DNA of 64,000 nt from Flavobacteriales bacterium (GCA_020635725.1 JACJZF010000001.1:1-64000); one strand, 5' to 3'; positions 41,401 through 49,126 are shown, counted from the stretch's first letter. A program made the numbers and translations. Notes: a model not told the origin generated them from the sequence alone.

Positions 41401-41936
41401 TGCTGGTTGAACTGCGCAGCGCCGGCGACCCAGCCAGCGTGGTGGCCACACGTTGCGCATTGATCCAGCGCGATGGCGATGTGGTCGACAAGGACGGCGC
41501 TTCTCCCCTCTCGTTCCAGGCCGGCAACGGCAGCTATTACATCGCGGTGCGGCACCGCAACCACCTGGGCGCCATGACCAGCGCCGCGCAGCCTCTCACG
41601 ACCAGCCCGCTCAGTGTGGACTTCTCAGTGCCTGCGGCTTCCACCTTCGGGAGCGGCGCCCAGCAGGCCGTGGGATCACGCATGGTGCTGTGGTCGGGCA
41701 ACGTAACGGCCGATGATGTGCTGCGCTACACGGGCGAGGGCAACGACCGCGATCCGATCCTGCAGGCCATCGGCGGCAGCGTGCCCACCAACGTCTCAGC
41801 CGCCGGCTACCACATCCAGGACGTAAACATGGACGCTGTGATCCGCTATGTGGGCGAGGACAACGACCGTGACCCGATCCTGCTGAACATCGGCGGAAGC
41901 GTGCCCACCAACACGCGTTCGGAACAACTTCCGTAG
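38478..41936 (+). CDS. Secreted M36 (fungalysin-type) metalloprotease with repeated C-terminal motif
   Basis: A 1152-residue secreted protease. A signal peptide (MSMFRALLLPLAFLPLLVSAQ) is followed by a fungalysin propeptide (about 40-215). The M36 catalytic domain has the zinc motif HEYGH at 415-419 and the downstream Glu in GEGWSDFF. Then come a CARDB-like segment (about 620-720), a jelly-roll adhesion domain (about 735-905, ending WLYLDDVVVE) and a C-terminal region. The last 80 residues hold two copies of a motif with core NDRDPIL and IGGSVPTN, from about residue 1074. They lack the usual type A sorting signature. The start could also be 38484. Confidence 0.92.
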   Translation: MSMFRALLLPLAFLPLLVSAQISQPLPTKVAERLLGKGFHASDLGDCVLMDSYTTARNGMLHAYYRQRWQGIEVWNGDIAVHQLPSGEVIQLTSNALSGIGKRVNTTTPVLSPQDALRQVLAKNLPGLRMPALLRAEEGGKLFLFSSDGLGDEPVRVKLVFQIQGEKALLAWNVNHYTPDGTHWWNVRIDAVTGEELDRNDWVSQCAFDHPHGEEHTCAPAMAAPAAPNDYNVFDWPVESPNHGSRTLSNAPWLDGGIASPYGWHDTDGAAGPEYTDTRGNNCRAQEDADANNTGGTRPSGGANLDFDFPLDLSGAPSTYLPAATTNLFYWNNLMHDVWYQYGFDEPAGNFQENNYGRGGAGNDWVYADAQDGSGTDNANFGTPPDGSSPRMQMYRWTYTTPNRDSDLDNGIIAHEYGHGISNRLVGGPSNTSCLGNAEQMGEGWSDFFSLVMTIKSGDTGPMPRGVGTYVLGEPTTGGGIRPSPYSTNFGVNAYTYADINSGLSQPHGIGFVWCTMLWEMTWELINTYGLDPDIYNGTGGNNLAMQLVIDGMKLTPCSPGFVDARDAILLADQVNNGGANQNAIWAAFARRGLGVSADQGSSNSRSDQTEAFDTPLPVNIGVSQVISPSGNLLDCAAADLPVTVVIRNYGQSAQTNFEVRYQLDGGSWVSENYPGTLAPGASANFTFSQSLSIVGNGAHALLAGTNLPGDGYLADDSFTANLSVSSPTTVNATYEEDVEATSPTPTGWTLENPDNGNTWVTKAVSGQTSCVGTRAWAIDNYSSNTPGQEDRLVSPVVSLVGSAGSRLKFQHAYSGYSSSYIDELRAEISVDCGLSWITLWQASGSALQTTPYVTASWTPNSCSQWLAHDIDISAYDGGDAVFRFTAVNGFGNWLYLDDVVVERNGVRVALKLMLGGAYDEVTNLMRDDLRTAGQLPLTEPYTALGYAQAGGGGGESVDAAVLAASGNDAVVDWVLVELRSAGDPASVVATRCALIQRDGDVVDKDGASPLSFQAGNGSYYIAVRHRNHLGAMTSAAQPLTTSPLSVDFSVPAASTFGSGAQQAVGSRMVLWSGNVTADDVLRYTGEGNDRDPILQAIGGSVPTNVSAAGYHIQDVNMDAVIRYVGEDNDRDPILLNIGGSVPTNTRSEQLP
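41697..41936 (+). repeat. Internal duplication at the C-terminus of the M36 protease
   Basis: The two protein repeats read RYTGEGNDRDPILQAIGG and RYVGEDNDRDPILLNIGG, each followed by SVPTN. Spacing between the copies is about 37 residues. The acidic D-x-N-x-D pattern before the second copy resembles a calcium-binding or dockerin-like loop. Confidence 0.8.
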
Positions 41937-41937
41937 G

Positions 41938-42387
41938 TCAGAGCGCGCGCTTCCGCTTGAAGAAGGCCTTCATCAGGTCGGCGCACTCGGGTTCGAGCAC
42001 GCCTCCGGTCACCTGCGTCTTCGGGTGCAGCAGCACGCCGCCGATGCGCCGGTAGCCGGCCTTCTCATCGAAGGCGCCGAAGACGATGCGCCCCACCTGC
42101 GCCCATCGCAATGCGGCAGCGCACATCGGACAGGGCTCCACGGTGACGTACACCGTGCATTCGGTGAGGTACTTGCCGCCGATGTGGCCTGCCGCCGCCG
42201 TGATGGCCTGCATCTCGGCGTGCGCGGTCACGTCGTTGAGCCGCTCGGTGAGGTTGTGCGCCCGCGCGATCACCTGCTCCTTGCACGTGATCACCGCGCC
42301 GATGGGCACCTCATCCGCCTTGAAGGCGAGCTCGGCCTCGCGCAGCGCATGGCGCATGAAATGCTCGTCGCCGCCGGTTGCGATCAT
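41938..42387 (-). CDS. tadA: tRNA-specific adenosine deaminase
   Basis: A 149-residue zinc deaminase that converts A34 to inosine in tRNA-Arg. The zinc motifs are HAEMQAI and PCPMCAAAL. The N-terminal FMRHALREAELAFKADEVPIGAV is typical. Its ATG overlaps the stop of the upstream T9SS copper protein (ATGA). Its own stop is one base from the M36 protease stop on the opposite strand, so no terminator fits between them. Confidence 0.95.
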   Translation of the reverse strand: MIATGGDEHFMRHALREAELAFKADEVPIGAVITCKEQVIARAHNLTERLNDVTAHAEMQAITAAAGHIGGKYLTECTVYVTVEPCPMCAAALRWAQVGRIVFGAFDEKAGYRRIGGVLLHPKTQVTGGVLEPECADLMKAFFKRKRAL

Positions 42388-43949
42388 TCCAGCATCTGTT
42401 TGTAGCGCCGAATGCCGCCCGTGGCCGAAATGAGCTCCAGGACATAGGAGCCACGCGCGAGCGACGCGATGTCGAGGTCGACCCTGCCACCGAAGACCTG
42501 TCGGTTGAGCAGCTCGCGCCCCGAAGCGTCAATCAGGCGCAATTGCGCTGCCCCTTGCCCGCAGTCAACGGCGAGTCTCTCCGATGCTGGGTTCGGCCAG
42601 GCGAAGACCTCACCCGATGACGTGTGTTCGCTCTCGCCCAGGATCACGCCCGGCATGCAATCGGCGTAATGAGGCGTGTGAGGGGCATCGTCCACCACGA
42701 TGGCCTCATCGCCAGGCACGCCGATCGTCCACGCGAAGTAGTAGAGCATCATCTCGTTGGTCGTAGCCTCGCCCAGCCACACCCATTGCGGCGGGTCATG
42801 CGGGTTATCCGGATTGCCGGCGGTGTTGTCGTACGTGGTCTCGCAGTACAACGTGGTGCCGGTTGGCAGGTAGATGGGGTTGCGGAAACTGTACATGCCC
42901 TGCCAGCGGAAATCCCAATCGGGGATGTCGATCAAGGGCACTTCGATGCCGCCAGGCTTCACCGCCCAGGCCTTCATGCGCTTGCCCAGCAAGTGACTGT
43001 GCGGACCGATGGCCGTGATGGTCGCGGGAAAAGTGGTGGTGTACTGCGCGTGGAAGACGCTCACCTGATCCGGAGGGATGAGCAAAGGGCCGTCGGTGAT
43101 GGTGTAGAGATGATCGAGCACGGGATCCACATGCAGCTCGCGCATGAAGCCGGTGGGTGCCAAGCGCAGGTTCACGCGTGTGCTATCCACTTCGACCGAG
43201 CTCGTGGCCGGATAGTGCACCTGGATGACGATATCCGCACCGGCCAGCAGCTTGATGCCCATGCCCTCCGGAGTGAAGAGCGGCTGCGAGCCCGGGACCC
43301 AAACGCCCACGAGCACGGCGCCTGGCACGCCGATGCCGCCGAAGCTGGTGTAGCCGGGCTCGATGTCATCGTCGTCGAGCACGCGAGCCTGACCACTGGT
43401 GTCCTGGTACACGAGCACGTGATGCACCATGGCCGTGTTTCCGGGTATCACCTCCAGCCCGGTGATGTAACTATCGGATGGGTTGTCGACCGGGAGCACG
43501 AAGCAGCGGTACAGATCGCTGGTGGAGGCCGGTATGGCATACTCTTCCATGACCGCGGTGATATCCGGGGAAGCGATCACCGGCTCGTTGGTGAAGGAGG
43601 GCGGCGTGGGCGTGTTCTGCGCATCGCCTTCCGGTGCGTCTCCGTTCACCCAGGCGGCGATCAGGTCGATCTCCGCTTGCGTGAGCACGCGCTCATGGGC
43701 GAGCGAGCGGAATGCGGGATCAGGCGGCCACGGTGGCATGTAACGGGCCTGGGTAGCGGCGAGCATCTCGTTGCGCCACCAATGCCCGTCGACGTACGCG
43801 AGCAGGTTGAAATGGCCGGGGCCGCCATCGTGGTGGCAGGGCGCGCAATGCGAATGCACGATGCATGCGATGTCCTCATTCCAGGTGGGGGTCTGGGCCT
43901 GCGCGCCAGCGGCAAACAGCATCGGCAGGAGAGGAAGGAATCGCTTCAT
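42384..43949 (-). CDS. Secreted copper type II monooxygenase-like protein with cytochrome c motif and T9SS domain
   Basis: A 521-residue secreted protein. After the signal peptide comes a heme-binding CxxCH (CAPCH, 35-39) with a possible axial Met in RYMPPWPP. The middle resembles PHM-type copper monooxygenases: a HH pair at 176-177 (MVHHVLVY), a His in VIQVHY at 245, HxH at 317-319 (GPHSHLLGKRM) and a Met near 400 (TNEMMLYYF), which are the expected CuH and CuM ligands. The last 75 residues (FAWPNPASERL on) form a T9SS type A sorting domain. The substrate is unknown. It is encoded 11 bases after recJ and coupled to tadA. Confidence 0.85.
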   Translation of the reverse strand: MKRFLPLLPMLFAAGAQAQTPTWNEDIACIVHSHCAPCHHDGGPGHFNLLAYVDGHWWRNEMLAATQARYMPPWPPDPAFRSLAHERVLTQAEIDLIAAWVNGDAPEGDAQNTPTPPSFTNEPVIASPDITAVMEEYAIPASTSDLYRCFVLPVDNPSDSYITGLEVIPGNTAMVHHVLVYQDTSGQARVLDDDDIEPGYTSFGGIGVPGAVLVGVWVPGSQPLFTPEGMGIKLLAGADIVIQVHYPATSSVEVDSTRVNLRLAPTGFMRELHVDPVLDHLYTITDGPLLIPPDQVSVFHAQYTTTFPATITAIGPHSHLLGKRMKAWAVKPGGIEVPLIDIPDWDFRWQGMYSFRNPIYLPTGTTLYCETTYDNTAGNPDNPHDPPQWVWLGEATTNEMMLYYFAWTIGVPGDEAIVVDDAPHTPHYADCMPGVILGESEHTSSGEVFAWPNPASERLAVDCGQGAAQLRLIDASGRELLNRQVFGGRVDLDIASLARGSYVLELISATGGIRRYKQMLE

Positions 43950-43960
43950 CGTCGTGCGAG

Positions 43961-45730
43961 TCAGTGGTGATCGGTGGCCAGGGCGTGCGCCGCATCGCTC
44001 ACCAGCACGCCCTCGGTCCCTGGTTTGATGTCCTTGATGTTCAGCTGCAGCGTGACACGCCCTTGCCAGTCATTCTCCTCGATCGCATACAGCACGCTGA
44101 ATGGCGCGCCGCTGCGCACGAGGTCCATCCAATGGGCCTGCTTGAAGGCGATGGCATCGAAGCTCCGGCGCGGCGCATCCGGATGCATCAGCCGCATCTT
44201 CAGGTGATGCTCCCCTACGAGGCGCGCGCTGCCTGCATCCACCACGCCGCGGCCCAGGAACACCGGGCGCATGTTGCCCGGGCCGTAGGGTGCCATGTGG
44301 CGCAGCACACGGATGAGCCCTTCATCGATGGCATCGAGCCGCAGCTCCAGGTCCACCTCTTCCTCCGGCACGCGCTGCTCGGGCTTGATCGCCTTGCGCA
44401 CGGCCTGCTCGAATCGCTCCTTGAAGGCGGGCAGGTGCGCCATCGGCATGGTGAGGCCGGCCGCGTACATGTGCCCCCCGTACTGCTCCAGCAGATCGCT
44501 GCAGGCACTGATCGCCTCATACACGTCGAAGCCCCGCACGCTGCGGGCGCTGCCCACCGCTTTGCCGCCGCTCTCCGTGAGCACCACCGTTGGGCGGTAG
44601 TAGCGCTCCACCAGGCGCGAGGCCACGATGCCTACCACGCCCTTGTGCCAGGAGGGATCGAAGACCACCGTGCTCCACGCTTCGGCCAGCGCAGGGTCGC
44701 CAGCGATACGGGCCAGCGCCTCCTGGGTCATGTTTCGGTCGAGCTCCTGCCGTTGGATGTTGTTGCCATCGACCAGCGGGGCGATCGCCTGCGCCTGCTT
44801 GTCATCATGGGCGAGCAGGAGCTCCACGGCCTGCCGCCCGTGCTCGATGCGGCCCGCCGCATTGATCCGCGGCCCGATGGTGAAGACCAAGTCCCCGATC
44901 CCGAGCCGCTTCTTCACATTGGCCATGCCCATCATGGCGCGTACACCGGGACGCGGGTTATCGTTCAAGAGCCGGAGGCCATGGTGCGCCAGGATGCGGT
45001 TCTCACCGGTCACCGGCACGATGTCGCATGCGGTGCTGATGGCCACCAGATCGAGGACCGCCTCAAGCTCCTCATCGCCTATGCCATTGTGCATGGCCAA
45101 GGCCTGCATCAGCTTGAACCCGATGCCGCAGCCGCTGAGGTCTTTGAATGGGTAGGTGCAATCGGGCCGGCGGGGATCGAGCACGGCAACAGCCTGTGGC
45201 AGCGCATCGCCGGGCAGGTGGTGATCGCAGATGATGAAATCGATGCCGCGCTCCGTGGCATAGGCCACCTTGTCCACCGCCTTGATGCCGCAGTCCAGCG
45301 CGATGATGAGCGTGGCGCCTTCGCGCGCCGCCTGATCGATGCCTTGGAACGAGATCCCGTAGCCCTCGGTGTAACGGTCGGGGATGTAGAAGCTGATGTT
45401 GCCCGTGAAGCGCGAGAGGAATCCGGTGACCAGGGCCACGGCGGTGGTTCCGTCCACGTCGTAGTCGCCGTAGACCATGATCCGCTCGTTGTCGCCCAAG
45501 GCCCGTTCGATGCGTGCGACCGCTTCGCGCATGTCCTTCATCAGGAACGGGTCGTGCAGCTCGGCGATCGCGGGCCTGAAGAAGGCGGCCGCCGCGCGCT
45601 TCCCGGTGATGCCGCGCTGCGCCAGGATGGTGGCAGCCGATGCCGGGCAGCGTTCGTAGGTCAGTTCATCCACCACGTTCTGCTCAGGCCGCTCCTTGAG
45701 CCGCCAGCGCTTCTCCGCCACGCTCGTCAT
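43961..45730 (-). CDS. recJ: Single-stranded-DNA-specific exonuclease RecJ
   Basis: A 589-residue DHH-superfamily 5'-3' exonuclease of recombination and repair. Metal motifs are VYGDYDVDGTTA, ALDCGI, and CDHHLPG, with the DHHA1 domain containing GGHMYAAGLTM further on and an OB-fold at the end. The length is normal. The ATG is four bases from a TACCTTCG box. It is followed by the T9SS copper protein gene after 11 bases. Confidence 0.96.
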   Translation of the reverse strand: MTSVAEKRWRLKERPEQNVVDELTYERCPASAATILAQRGITGKRAAAAFFRPAIAELHDPFLMKDMREAVARIERALGDNERIMVYGDYDVDGTTAVALVTGFLSRFTGNISFYIPDRYTEGYGISFQGIDQAAREGATLIIALDCGIKAVDKVAYATERGIDFIICDHHLPGDALPQAVAVLDPRRPDCTYPFKDLSGCGIGFKLMQALAMHNGIGDEELEAVLDLVAISTACDIVPVTGENRILAHHGLRLLNDNPRPGVRAMMGMANVKKRLGIGDLVFTIGPRINAAGRIEHGRQAVELLLAHDDKQAQAIAPLVDGNNIQRQELDRNMTQEALARIAGDPALAEAWSTVVFDPSWHKGVVGIVASRLVERYYRPTVVLTESGGKAVGSARSVRGFDVYEAISACSDLLEQYGGHMYAAGLTMPMAHLPAFKERFEQAVRKAIKPEQRVPEEEVDLELRLDAIDEGLIRVLRHMAPYGPGNMRPVFLGRGVVDAGSARLVGEHHLKMRLMHPDAPRRSFDAIAFKQAHWMDLVRSGAPFSVLYAIEENDWQGRVTLQLNIKDIKPGTEGVLVSDAAHALATDHH

Positions 45731-45734
45731 GGTC

Positions 45735-45742
45735 CGAAGGTA
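45735..45742 (-). promoter_or_regulatory. -7 box (TACCTTCG) for recJ
   Basis: The minus strand reads TACCTTCG four bases before the recJ ATG at 45730. Confidence 0.6.
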
Positions 45743-45782
45743 GCAGGCCTTGCCGAGCCCGGGATGGGCCCGGAAGCTGCGA

Positions 45783-45812
45783 GGCCCCAGCCGCCTTTCG
45801 GTGGTGGGGCCC
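45783..45812 (-). terminator. GC-rich hairpin after the 58-residue gene
   Basis: The stem GGCCCCAGCCGCC pairs with GGTGGTGGGGCC through a loop of TTTC with one bulge, and a second small hairpin AAGGCG-TTC-GCCTT follows at 45821-45834 in plus coordinates. There is no T-run, so termination is uncertain. The hairpins lie between recJ's promoter and the end of the small gene. Confidence 0.4.
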
Positions 45813-45858
45813 CGTAGCCTAAGGCGTTCGCCTTCAGCAGCAGGCTTCGACGCGCTCG

Positions 45859-46035
45859 CTAACGGTATCCGTTGATGTATGCATTGGCGATGATCTCGCT
45901 CTCGCGGATCAGGCCCTGCACGATCTCCCGGATGACGTCATTGAGCTGTTGGTCCGAGTAGCGGTTCAGGTCGTTGTACACATGCGTTTTCCGCTTGCTG
46001 CTCTTGATGAAGGCTATCTTGTCCTTCTTCGTCAT
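45859..46035 (-). CDS. Small basic hypothetical protein, 58 residues
   Basis: I do not recognise this protein. It starts MTKKDKIAFIKSSKRK and then has an amphipathic helical region (NRYSDQQLNDVIREIVQGLI). The residue use is unlike random antisense reading because it is rich in Lys, Asn, Tyr and Ile in a GC-rich region, which supports a real gene. An alternative ATG at 46083 would add 16 residues. Confidence 0.6.
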   Translation of the reverse strand: MTKKDKIAFIKSSKRKTHVYNDLNRYSDQQLNDVIREIVQGLIRESEIIANAYINGYR

Positions 46036-46109
46036 GGGGTCTTGTACGGCGATGGTGGGAAAAGGATCGGCCCTGAACGGCATTTCTTTCCGCCGGGCCT
46101 GAAAACCCC

Positions 46110-46147
46110 GGAAAAGCGGCGGCGGGACCCTCCCGGATCCCGCCGCC
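46110..46147 (-). terminator. Rho-independent terminator after the 46-residue gene
   Basis: On the minus strand a perfect 10-base stem GGCGGCGGGA with a 10-base loop is followed by GCTTTTCC. It sits 48 bases after the stop of the 46-residue gene at 46195 and upstream of the 58-residue gene. Confidence 0.75.
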
Positions 46148-46194
46148 TCCTTCACCAAAACCGGGGACCTTAGCGCGGTCCCGAGCGCGTATGA

Positions 46195-46335
46195 TCAAGC
46201 CAGGGCCACAGGCCCGCCGGAGCGCAGGCCCTGCATTAGGCGCAGGGCGTGCATGTAACGGTCCACTTCTCCGGCGAGCATGAGCCGGCGGGCAGCGTTC
46301 TTGAGCTTCTCATAGCGGTTGGCGGCGTAGTTCAT
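46195..46335 (-). CDS. Small helical hypothetical protein, 46 residues
   Basis: I do not recognise this protein. From the ATG at 46335 it reads MNYAANRYEKLKNAARRL, then LAGEVDRYMHALRLMQGLR, a plausible pair of helices with many Arg and Tyr residues. It is followed by a strong terminator, which supports a transcribed unit. A start at 46386 is possible but would overlap the udk promoter region. Confidence 0.5.
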   Translation of the reverse strand: MNYAANRYEKLKNAARRLMLAGEVDRYMHALRLMQGLRSGGPVALA

Positions 46336-46423
46336 TGCTGTGGGTTCTTGGGTTCCTGAATGGATAACTGCCAACCTCCGTGCCAAAGTGTGCGGCCGCC
46401 CCCAGCGCTGGATGCTTCGCCCC

Positions 46424-46431
46424 TATTTTCG
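46424..46431 (+). promoter_or_regulatory. -7 box (TATTTTCG) for udk
   Basis: TATTTTCG ends five bases before the udk ATG at 46437. Confidence 0.6.
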
Positions 46432-46436
46432 CCGCC

Positions 46437-47084
46437 ATGAGGCGTTCGGCCTACCTCGTGGGCGTGGCCGGCGGAAGCGGTTCTGGCAAGACCAGCCTTG
46501 TGCGCTCCTTGCGCGCCAGCCTTCCCGCAACGCTCACCTGCGTGGTCTCGCAGGACGATTACTACCTGCCCAAGGAGATGCAGGCGCTCGACGCCAATGG
46601 CCAGGTCAACTTCGACCTGCCCACCGCGGTTGACCTCGATGGCCTTGAGCGGGACCTGCGCAGCTTGATCCAGGGCTCACCCATCATGCGAACCGAATAC
46701 ACCTTCAACCAAGAGGGCCGTGAGCCGCGCATGGTGGAGATGCATCCGGCGCCGGTGGTGCTGGTGGAAGGGCTCTTCGTGCTGCACCACCAACCCATCC
46801 GCGACCTCTTCGACCTGAAGGTCTTCATTGATGCGAGCGAGGCCAGCCAGCTGGAGCGACGGCTGAAGCGCGATGCGATGGAACGGGGCTATGGCGCCGA
46901 TGAGGTGATGTACCAATGGGAGCATCATGTACTGCCCGCTTACCGCAGCTATCTGCTCCCCTACCGCCACCTCTGCGACCTGCATGTGGTGAATGAGCTC
47001 GGCTTCGACCGCGCGGTGCGGGTGCTGGGCGACCATTTGCGGCACGCGGCCGATAAACTGGAGGCCTCCGTTCAGGAACGATAG
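46437..47084 (+). CDS. udk: Uridine kinase
   Basis: A 215-residue P-loop kinase that phosphorylates uridine and cytidine for pyrimidine salvage. It starts MRRSAYLVGVAGGSGSGKTS with the Walker A motif, has SQDDYYLPKEMQ and FDLPTAVDLDGL as in uridine kinases, and VVLVEGLFVLHH. The ATG at 46437 is supported by the promoter box. The last 13 bases overlap the convergent nadD gene. Confidence 0.94.
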   Translation: MRRSAYLVGVAGGSGSGKTSLVRSLRASLPATLTCVVSQDDYYLPKEMQALDANGQVNFDLPTAVDLDGLERDLRSLIQGSPIMRTEYTFNQEGREPRMVEMHPAPVVLVEGLFVLHHQPIRDLFDLKVFIDASEASQLERRLKRDAMERGYGADEVMYQWEHHVLPAYRSYLLPYRHLCDLHVVNELGFDRAVRVLGDHLRHAADKLEASVQER

Positions 47085-47662
47085 AGGCCCTCGCGAGCAA
47101 TGAAGGCGGCCACGGCCGGCGCCAGCGCACCCTGCGAGGACCGTCCTTCGCGCAGTGCCGCGCGGATCGCCGTGGAACTGATGTCGAGCAGGGGGGCATC
47201 GGGCACGATGCGCACGGTCGAATGAGCGCCCAGCTCGGCGAGCCGCAGATGCTCTTCGAATCCGGGCCTGGGGTACACCAGGATCTCGTGGTGCGTGAGG
47301 ATGGACTCGGGATCCTTCCACCGGTGCAAGGCTGCGAGGTTATCGCTTCCGATGATCAGGCTGAACCTGTGCTGCGGCCATTGGCTCCGCATGGCCCGCA
47401 AGGTGCTCGCGGTGTAGTTGGGACGCGGCAGGCCGAACTCGAACCGGCTCGCCTCCAGGCCTGGGTGACCCTCGACGGCGATGCAGGCCATGGCCCAGCG
47501 AAGCTCATCGGCCGTGAGGCGGCGGTGCTGCTTGAAGGGATTCAGCGGGGTGACCATGAGCCACACGGCTTCAAGCCCCTCCGCGCGCAGCATGTGCTCC
47601 GCGATGGCGATGTGGCCCATGTGGGGCGGGTCGAAGGATCCGAAGAGGCAGCCGATGCGCAT
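47072..47662 (-). CDS. nadD: Nicotinate-nucleotide adenylyltransferase
   Basis: A 196-residue nucleotidyltransferase of NAD synthesis. The N-terminal GCLFGSFDPPHMGHIAIAEH holds the HxGH-type motif and the C-terminal DISSTAIRAALREGR the ISSTxxR motif. The ATG at 47662 overlaps the gmk stop (TGATG), so nadD is the third gene of a yicC-gmk-nadD run, an order common in Bacteroidota. Confidence 0.96.
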   Translation of the reverse strand: MRIGCLFGSFDPPHMGHIAIAEHMLRAEGLEAVWLMVTPLNPFKQHRRLTADELRWAMACIAVEGHPGLEASRFEFGLPRPNYTASTLRAMRSQWPQHRFSLIIGSDNLAALHRWKDPESILTHHEILVYPRPGFEEHLRLAELGAHSTVRIVPDAPLLDISSTAIRAALREGRSSQGALAPAVAAFIAREGLYRS

Positions 47663-48225
47663 CACACCAGGAAATCACGCACCAGGGCATGAGCCTCGGC
47701 ACAGGCCCTGCCGAGGTCGTCATTCACCACGATGCGATCGAAGCGCGGCGCGTAGGACATCTCGTGCGCGGCCTTGTCCACGCGCTTGCGCAGGCTCTCC
47801 GCATTCTCGGTACCACGCGCGGCAAGGCGTTGCTCCAAGGCACCGAGCGATGGCGGCGCGATGAAGAGCGCCAGGGCCACGGGGCCGAAGTGGCGCTTCA
47901 GATTGAGCCCGCCCTCCACATCCACATCGAAGATGGGATGAAGGCCCTCGGCCATGATCCGGTCCACCGCGGAGCGCAGGGTGCCATAGAAGCGCCCGGG
48001 ATACACCTCCTCCCATTCCACGAACTCATCCGCGGCGATGCGCTCGCGAAACGCGGCCTCGGTGAGGAAGAGGTAGTCCTTCCCGTCCTGCTCGTTGGCA
48101 CGTCGAGGGCGCGTGGTGGCGCTCACGCTGAAGGCGAGGCCCAGGCCCTGCCGCATCAGATGATGCACGATGGTGGTCTTGCCCGCTCCGGAAGGCGCCG
48201 AGATGATGATCGCGCGGCCTTTCAT
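47662..48225 (-). CDS. gmk: Guanylate kinase
   Basis: A 187-residue kinase converting GMP to GDP. It shows the P-loop SAPSGAGKTT, SATTRPRRANEQDGKDY and VDVEGGLNLKRHFG. The ATG at 48225 overlaps the yicC stop (TGATG) and its stop overlaps the nadD start, so all three are translationally coupled. Confidence 0.97.
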   Translation of the reverse strand: MKGRAIIISAPSGAGKTTIVHHLMRQGLGLAFSVSATTRPRRANEQDGKDYLFLTEAAFRERIAADEFVEWEEVYPGRFYGTLRSAVDRIMAEGLHPIFDVDVEGGLNLKRHFGPVALALFIAPPSLGALEQRLAARGTENAESLRKRVDKAAHEMSYAPRFDRIVVNDDLGRACAEAHALVRDFLV

Positions 48226-49106
48226 CACAGCACGTTGAGCACCTGCTCCTTCACCTTCTCCAGCTCATCCTTCATGCGTACCACCAGGCGCTGCATGCCC
48301 GCATCATTGGATTTCGAGCCGATGGTGTTGATCTCCCGGCCCATCTCCTGGCCGATGAAACCGAGCTTGCGCCCTTGCTGCTCATCGGCTCCGAGCGTCT
48401 CGGCGAAATAGCCGCAATGACCGCGCAGCCTCACCTTCTCCTCGGTGATGTCGAGCTTCTCGAGGTAGTAGATCAGCTCCTGCTCGAACCGCGATTGGTC
48501 GATCTCGAGCCGCAGCTCCGCGAGCTTGCCTGACAGCCGTTCCCGGGTGCGCACGGCACGCTCGCCGTCCATGGCGTCCACGGCATCGAGCAGCTGGCCG
48601 ATGCCCTGTACGCGCTGACCCAGCTCTGCCGCCAGGCGCGCGCCCTCATCGCAGCGGAACCGGTCGAAGGAATCGAGCGCGGCGCGCATCAGGGCCATCA
48701 CGCCGGACCATTCCGCATCGTCGAGCCGATCGGTGCTCGTGCTGGCCACGTCAGGCAGACGCAGCACCAGGGCGAACACATCGGCGTTGGATTCCGGCGC
48801 CACCTGCCGTTTGATCGCGCTGAGCTCATCATGGTAGGCCTTCACCAGTTCCGCATCGAAACTGGTGCGCTTGGCGGCGTGCAGCGACTCGGCCATGATG
48901 AAGACCTCCGCCTTGCCGCGCACGATGCGCTCGCTGAGCGATTGCCGCAGTTCTTGCTCGCGCTCCTTCATCATCGAGGGAAGCTTCAGCAGCAGGTCGA
49001 GCTGCTTGCTGTTGAGCGAGCGGATCTCCACGGTGACCTTGCGGTCCTTCACCACGCCTTCCGCGCGGCCGAAGCCGGTCATGGATCGGACGATTCCTTG
49101 GGTCAT
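48225..49106 (-). CDS. yicC: YicC-family endoribonuclease
   Basis: A 293-residue YicC-like protein. The N-terminus SMTGFGRAEGVV and the C-terminal IGQEMGREINTIGSKSND are the family signatures. The Escherichia coli member is an endoribonuclease. The ATG at 49106 (MTQGIVRSM) follows a perfect -7 box TACATTTG by six bases and heads the yicC-gmk-nadD run. Confidence 0.94.
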   Translation of the reverse strand: MTQGIVRSMTGFGRAEGVVKDRKVTVEIRSLNSKQLDLLLKLPSMMKEREQELRQSLSERIVRGKAEVFIMAESLHAAKRTSFDAELVKAYHDELSAIKRQVAPESNADVFALVLRLPDVASTSTDRLDDAEWSGVMALMRAALDSFDRFRCDEGARLAAELGQRVQGIGQLLDAVDAMDGERAVRTRERLSGKLAELRLEIDQSRFEQELIYYLEKLDITEEKVRLRGHCGYFAETLGADEQQGRKLGFIGQEMGREINTIGSKSNDAGMQRLVVRMKDELEKVKEQVLNVL

Positions 49107-49112
49107 GCGCGG

Positions 49113-49120
49113 CAAATGTA
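49113..49120 (-). promoter_or_regulatory. -7 box (TACATTTG, consensus) for yicC-gmk-nadD
   Basis: The minus strand reads TACATTTG, a full consensus match, six bases before the ATG at 49106. The three coupled genes have no other visible promoter. Confidence 0.7.
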
Positions 49121-49126
49121 TCCGCG

